DNA from: Alphaproteobacteria bacterium
Lineage (GTDB): Bacteria > Pseudomonadota > Alphaproteobacteria > UBA2136 > UBA6156
DNA: 11,840 nucleotides
Reading direction: 5' to 3'
Assembly: GCA_027490875.1 (NCBI GenBank)
Contig: JAIXXE010000034.1
Location: forward strand, 1-11,840
In this document: positions 8,960 through 11,840 of the stretch, in pieces
Numbering within the stretch: position 1 is the stretch's first letter
Layout: the number at the start of each line of letters is the position of its first letter
Notes under the pieces: generated by a model
Seen by the model: the letters and a program-made list of their open reading frames with translations, nothing else
Told to the model about the DNA's origin: nothing
Database searches by the model: none
Translations under genes and position numbers: made by a program

Positions 8960-10219
8960 ATGGTTTCCAAGGGCCGCAACCGTATCATCGCGGGCTTAGA
9001 TATTGGCAGCAGCAAGGTGGCCTGTTTTATCGCGGAATTGGATGAGTTCTATAATCCCCAGATTTTAGGCTACGGCCAGCACCTTTCCACCGGTCTCAAG
9101 CGCGGCATGATTGTGGACATGGACCGCACCGAGCAGGCGATTCGGGAGGCCGTTCATGCCGCCGAGGATATGGCAGGGGTGGAACTAACCGGCGTGATTG
9201 TGAGTTTGGGCGGCTTGCATCTTAAATCGCAGTTAACGGATGGTTTGGTTGTTTTGAATCAACAGGATATCAGCGATTCCGACATTTTTAAGGTGATTGA
9301 TGTGGCCCGTGCCCGCCAGATTGATTCCGACCGCCAGATCGTGCACGCCCAAGCCACCAAATACCAACTGGATAACCAGAATGATATTCGCGACCCGCGC
9401 GGCATGACGGGCAGCCGTTTGGAAGCCGATGTGCATATCATTACCGCCGCCACCAGTGCCATCCGCAACGTGGTGCGCTGCGTGGAGCGCGCGAACCTAG
9501 AAGTGCTGGATGTGGTGGTGCAGCCCATCGCCAGTGCGTTGGCCACCGTGGTGCCCGACGAACGCGAGCTTGGCGTGGCCATGATTGATATTGGCGGCGG
9601 CACCTGCGACGTCGCCATGTACGCCGAAGGGGCCTTGGTTTACACCGCCGTGGTGCCGCTGGGGGGGCAACATATTACCGCCGATATTGCCCGAGGGCTT
9701 TCCACGCCGCTCACCGCCGCCGAGCGCATTAAGGTGCTGCACGGCTACGCCATGGCCGGCAGTATTTCCCACGATGACAGCTTTGAAGTGCCCATGGTGG
9801 GGGATGATAACGCCTTGCCAAGTTCAAAGCACGAGCCCGTGCATATGACAAAATCGGCACTCGCGGGGATTATTCAGCCCCGCGCCGAGGAAATGCTGGA
9901 GCTGGTGCGCGCGAAGATTGAAGCCAGCGGGTTTGAAGCCGCCATTGGCCGCCGCGTGGTGCTGACGGGTGGGGGGAGCCTGCTGCACGGTATGCGTAAC
10001 TTAAGTGAAGTGGTGCTGGATAAGAGCGTGCGCTTGGCCCGCCCGATGGGGGTACAGGGCCTTACCGATTTAAGCGGCACGCCCCAGTTTGCAACAGGGG
10101 TTGGGCTGGTGATTTACGGTGCCCGCCAAGCCGCGCAGGCCAGCCGCGTTCGGCTGCCCGACAGCCGCATTGCCCAATGGCTGGGTAATGCCGCACGGTG
10201 GTTGAAGTTTGCAGGCTAA
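8960..10219 (+). CDS. ftsA: cell division protein FtsA
   Basis: Actin-like ATP-binding protein that anchors FtsZ to the inner membrane and recruits later divisome proteins at midcell. The 419 residues match the family length. Visible elements are the phosphate-1 motif GLDIGSSKVA (12-21), the 1C-domain segment TGLKRGMIVDMDR (44-56), the phosphate-2 motif MIDIGGGTCDVAM (208-220), the adenosine motif VVLTGGGSLLHGM (333-345), and a C-terminal amphipathic helix about SRIAQWLGNAARWLKF (402-417) for membrane targeting. AAAGGG ends about 10 bp before ATG 8960. In most proteobacteria ftsA lies between ftsQ and ftsZ. Here the neighbours are the divergent TraG-like gene and, downstream, a small unknown gene plus a decayed second ftsA tail. 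All key motifs are present, so this copy should be functional. Confidence 0.96.
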   Translation: MVSKGRNRIIAGLDIGSSKVACFIAELDEFYNPQILGYGQHLSTGLKRGMIVDMDRTEQAIREAVHAAEDMAGVELTGVIVSLGGLHLKSQLTDGLVVLNQQDISDSDIFKVIDVARARQIDSDRQIVHAQATKYQLDNQNDIRDPRGMTGSRLEADVHIITAATSAIRNVVRCVERANLEVLDVVVQPIASALATVVPDERELGVAMIDIGGGTCDVAMYAEGALVYTAVVPLGGQHITADIARGLSTPLTAAERIKVLHGYAMAGSISHDDSFEVPMVGDDNALPSSKHEPVHMTKSALAGIIQPRAEEMLELVRAKIEASGFEAAIGRRVVLTGGGSLLHGMRNLSEVVLDKSVRLARPMGVQGLTDLSGTPQFATGVGLVIYGARQAAQASRVRLPDSRIAQWLGNAARWLKFAG

Positions 10220-10231
10220 CCGAAGGTTAGC
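10215..10231 (+). terminator. hairpin overlapping the ftsA stop codon
   Basis: GCTAACC and GGTTAGC form a perfect 7-bp stem with a GAA loop, and the ftsA TAA stop lies inside the 5' arm. No T-run follows. It is probably an mRNA 3'-end hairpin or part of the hairpin cluster that follows. Confidence 0.4.
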
Positions 10232-10246
10232 TTACTGAAAGGGGGG

Positions 10247-10269
10247 TGCAGGGGGCATGGCCCCCTGCA
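10247..10269 (+). terminator. strong GC-rich hairpin downstream of ftsA
   Basis: A perfect 10-bp stem (TGCAGGGGGC with GCCCCCTGCA) has a 3-base loop, and a short TTTT follows four bases after the 3' arm. This is the best candidate rho-independent terminator for ftsA, although the T-run is short. Confidence 0.6.
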
Positions 10270-10292
10270 GGCTTTTAAACTGGCTTGATGGA

Positions 10293-10319
10293 GCCCGCGC
10301 TTGCGAAGCAAGTTCGGGC
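10293..10319. repeat. imperfect hairpin in the ftsA downstream region
   Basis: An outer stem GCCCG/CGGGC and an inner stem CTTGC/GCAAG with a GAA loop are separated by a 2x2 internal mismatch (CG against TT). It is the third of four hairpins within 140 bp and may be part of a palindromic repeat element. Confidence 0.5.
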
Positions 10320-10330
10320 GGGAATGTGGT

Positions 10331-10354
10331 AAAGGCCGCCCGGAGGCGGCCTTT
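10331..10354. terminator. bidirectional rho-independent terminator
   Basis: AAAGGCCGCC and GGCGGCCTTT form a perfect 10-bp stem with loop CGGA. It begins two bases beyond the stop codon of the minus-strand gene at 10357-10716. The A and T ends make it usable in both directions, so it probably ends that gene and any readthrough from ftsA. Confidence 0.7.
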
Positions 10355-10356
10355 GG

Positions 10357-10716
10357 TTACGCATACTGAAATTCAAGTTGTTTGGGTGGCGGCTTGAACT
10401 TGGTTATTATTTGCCAAGCACCCGTCGAATTTCTGACAGGATGAACTGTAGCCTCCCAACAAAAATGCCCCCGCTTTTTATTGATACTATTCGCGACAAG
10501 ATGGCAAATTTCTTGGTTATTCAGTGCATTCACTATGGAAGCAAGCCCCTGATGTACATTGGAATAATTCTCCTGATTATGAGACCAAATACGCTCACAT
10601 AATCTTCCCCGAGAAACAATAACGGGTTCAGGTCGTTCAGGGTTCTTCCAGTAGCCAACGAAAACTTCAATAAGAATTTGTTCCTGTTGGTCGGAAAGTT
10701 GAGAAATTATCGACAT
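10357..10716 (-). CDS. hypothetical protein, 119 residues, possible helical DNA-binding type
   Basis: I do not recognise this family. The open frame extends upstream to 10758. I start it at ATG 10716 because GGGAGG (bases 10722-10727) lies at good spacing, giving 119 residues beginning MSIISQLSDQQEQ. The N-terminal two thirds look helical, with a segment (about VSRGRLCERIW) that could belong to a winged-helix fold. This is a weak impression only. The C-terminus is basic and Pro-rich (KFKPPPKQLEF). No signal peptide or membrane segment is seen. The gene is visibly more AT-rich than ftsA or dut, and it sits between intact ftsA and the ftsA relic, so it was probably inserted there. The terminator at 10331-10354 follows its stop. 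Confidence 0.65.
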   Translation of the reverse strand: MSIISQLSDQQEQILIEVFVGYWKNPERPEPVIVSRGRLCERIWSHNQENYSNVHQGLASIVNALNNQEICHLVANSINKKRGHFCWEATVHPVRNSTGAWQIITKFKPPPKQLEFQYA

Positions 10717-10822
10717 AGTTTCCCTCCCAGGGTGCGCCAAAAACGGCAAGGTAATCAATCAATATAAGTCCTTACAACAAATCTATTTTAGCAGCAAGGG
10801 GTAGGTTGAGTTGAATTAGCCA

Positions 10823-10912
10823 ATATGACAAAATCGGCCTTGGCTGGCATCATTCAGCCGCGTGTGGATTCCCGACAGCCGCGTTGCCCAATGGCTGCGG
10901 TTTGCCGCTTAG
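10823..10912 (+). pseudogene. relic of a second ftsA 3' end
   Basis: This stretch is homologous to two separate parts of the intact ftsA. Bases 10825-10863 encode MTKSALAGIIQPR, identical to FtsA residues 296-308, but seven of the 13 codons differ synonymously. From about 10868 the frame shifted by one base reads PDSRVAQWL plus RFAA and a stop at 10910-10912, matching FtsA residues 400-408 and the C-terminal end. Relative to the intact gene, a net 266 bp is missing between these parts, which breaks the frame. Seven codons near the end are also absent. CAGCCGCGT-type sequence occurs at both deletion edges, so a microhomology deletion is plausible. The relic stops 2 bp before the convergent dut stop codon. 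The 5' part of the gene is missing altogether. Confidence 0.85.
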
Positions 10913-10914
10913 CC

Positions 10915-11346
10915 TTAAGCAACCCCCGAAGACCCATACCGCCCTTCGCCCCGATTGGTGGCGTCAAGTTCTTCAACCAGCGTTGGCACGCAGGTGCCAA
11001 CAGGCATGATGGCCATTTGCATAATGCGGTCGAGCGGGTTGATGGTGATGGGGGTGGGGCCGTTGTTGATTACATTCAGTTCAATTTCGCCGCGGTAGTT
11101 GCTGTCGACAACACCCGTTAGGTTAGCCAAATGCAGCCCTTGCTTCCCCAAGCCACCGCGTGGAAAAATCAGCCCGACGTAGCCCGCTGGGATAGCGAGC
11201 GCCACGCCGCTGGGGATGGCGGCCCGTTCGCCCGGCTGCAGGGTGAGGGGGGCTTCAATACCCGCGCGTAGATCCAGCGCTGCGTCGCCGTCACGGCCAT
11301 AGGCGGGCAGGGGGACTTGGCGGAGGAGCTTGATTTTGAGTTCCAT
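10915..11346 (-). CDS. dut: dUTP diphosphatase (dUTPase)
   Basis: Hydrolyses dUTP to dUMP and diphosphate, which keeps uracil out of DNA and supplies dUMP for thymidylate synthesis; it acts as a cytoplasmic homotrimer. The 143 residues are the usual length. All five trimeric-dUTPase motifs are visible: I AALDLRA (22-28), II PRGGLGKQG (62-70), III GVVDSNYRGE (78-87, with the catalytic Asp81), IV LDRIMQM (105-111), and V RGEGRYGSSG (132-141). Motif II has Gly where the common form is PRSG. The Shine-Dalgarno sequence before ATG 11346 is weak. The gene lies 73 bp downstream of tRNA-Leu on the same strand, so readthrough from the tRNA promoter is possible. It converges on the ftsA relic. Confidence 0.95.
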   Translation of the reverse strand: MELKIKLLRQVPLPAYGRDGDAALDLRAGIEAPLTLQPGERAAIPSGVALAIPAGYVGLIFPRGGLGKQGLHLANLTGVVDSNYRGEIELNVINNGPTPITINPLDRIMQMAIMPVGTCVPTLVEELDATNRGEGRYGSSGVA

Positions 11347-11396
11347 AAACTTGCTTTTATTGAAAAGTTTAAATTCATGCCCCCTTCAGCACCTTT

Positions 11397-11418
11397 AGGT
11401 GAATTCACCTTCGGTGAA
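11397..11418. terminator. stacked palindromes between tRNA-Leu and dut
   Basis: AGGTGAATTCACCT (11397-11410) is a perfect 14-bp palindrome. It overlaps a second hairpin, TTCACC-TTC-GGTGAA (11404-11418). The two structures are mutually exclusive. On the minus strand they come just after the tRNA-Leu CCA end and before dut, so they could end or process the tRNA transcript. No long T-run follows. Confidence 0.45.
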
Positions 11419-11419
11419 A

Positions 11420-11504
<85 letters not shown>

Positions 11505-11547
11505 TTATGTTATCTTAACGGAGTGTCGGGTCCTTCACTTCGTCTCA

Positions 11548-11563
11548 GGTTGTCACTACAACC
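11548..11563. repeat. short hairpin between the divergent tRNA genes
   Basis: GGTTGT and ACAACC form a 6-bp stem with loop CACT in the 107-bp gap between tRNA-Leu (minus) and tRNA-His (plus). The gap must hold both tRNA promoters, but I see no clear consensus boxes. Confidence 0.3.
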
Positions 11564-11611
11564 CCTTGCCAAACGATGCAAGATGGGGCAAAGCCCTTTT
11601 TGCAACTATGT

Positions 11612-11688
11612 GGCGGGCGTAGCTCAGCTGGTAGAGCGCGGGCTTGTGGAGCCCGATGTCGCGGGTTCAAGCCCCGTCGCTCGCCCCA
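11612..11688 (+). tRNA. tRNA-His (anticodon GUG)
   Basis: This 77-nt gene folds as a cloverleaf with an 8-bp acceptor stem GGCGGGCG/CGCTCGCC. That includes the genome-encoded extra G(-1) paired with C73, the histidine identity element. The D-arm is TAGCTCAGCTGGTAGAGC, the anticodon stem CGGGC/GCCCG has loop TTGTGGA (anticodon GTG), and the T-loop is TTCAAGC. CCA is encoded. Confidence 0.96.
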
Positions 11689-11726
11689 CTTTTTGCAATT
11701 TTTTAACAGCTTGGGGAATTACCTTT

Positions 11727-11840
11727 ATGTCACAACTACAGTACAAAGCGTCGTTGGAAGTGGGCGAAGGCCTCAGCCGTACCCTAAGCGTTACCGTTCC
11801 GGCCGCCGAAGTGGATAAGGCCTACACCCATGCGGTTGAG
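11727..11840 (+). CDS. tig: trigger factor, N-terminal part (runs off the window)
   Basis: This is the start of the ribosome-associated chaperone and prolyl isomerase that binds nascent chains at the exit tunnel through L23. Only 38 residues are present, beginning MSQLQYKASLEVGEGL and continuing RTLSVTVPAAEVDKAYTHAVE. This matches the start of the trigger factor ribosome-binding domain (strand, then V-P-A-x-E-V at the first helix). GGGGA at 11713-11717 lies nine bases before ATG 11727. The signature GFRxGKxP loop would lie beyond the window, so the call rests on the N-terminal pattern alone. Confidence 0.8.
   Translation, partial: MSQLQYKASLEVGEGLSRTLSVTVPAAEVDKAYTHAVE

Noticed and set aside
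8476..9045. 189-codon open frame on the plus strand
   Set aside because: It overlaps the TraG-like N-terminus and the ftsA start in another frame, and its His/Gln/Arg-rich composition is typical of a shadow frame.
10220..10822. Insertion sequence between ftsA and its relic
   Set aside because: I found no transposase, no terminal inverted repeats and no target-site duplication.
10825..11121. 98-codon open frame beginning with FtsA-like residues
   Set aside because: Only the first 13 residues are FtsA-like. After the deletion the frame is wrong and it runs antisense into dut, so it is a pseudogene relic and not a gene.

Overview
The window looks like chromosomal DNA of a moderately GC-rich proteobacterium, probably an alphaproteobacterium. 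That placement rests on the general look of FtsA, the dUTPase and the trigger-factor start; no 16S or other decisive marker is present. Housekeeping genes (ftsA, dut, two tRNA genes, the start of tig) make up the right third. A two-gene minus-strand block related to conjugation machinery fills most of the left two thirds.

Left edge (1-734): a YgjP/DUF45-type zinc metallopeptidase gene on the plus strand, best started at ATG 114. It converges on the minus-strand block across a hairpin.

Central block (735-8700, minus strand): a giant 1896-residue membrane protein with the layout of TraG-N-type mating-pair stabilisation proteins. It has a signal peptide or anchor, two N-terminal membrane segments, a large cysteine-containing extracytoplasmic region, a second membrane block, and a very long low-complexity plus helical tail. 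Thirteen bases downstream is a 753-residue protein I cannot assign to a family. No other type IV secretion gene is in the window, so this is either the end of a transfer cluster or an isolated pair. Base composition inside the giant gene alternates between GC-rich and AT-rich blocks, as if domains had been exchanged.

Right part (8701-11840): a 259-bp divergent intergenic region leads to an intact ftsA that is not flanked by ftsQ or ftsZ. Downstream are a cluster of four hairpins, a small AT-rich gene of unknown function (minus strand) and a decayed second copy of the ftsA 3' end. That remnant keeps 13 FtsA residues with seven synonymous codon changes, then carries a 266-bp frameshifting deletion. 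It ends 2 bp from the convergent dut gene. Next come tRNA-Leu(UAG) on the minus strand, tRNA-His(GUG) on the plus strand, and the first 38 codons of the trigger factor gene tig.

The most interesting items are the TraG-like giant with its unassigned partner among core genes, the mosaic composition of the giant gene, and the ftsA relic that records a past duplication or allele replacement at this locus.
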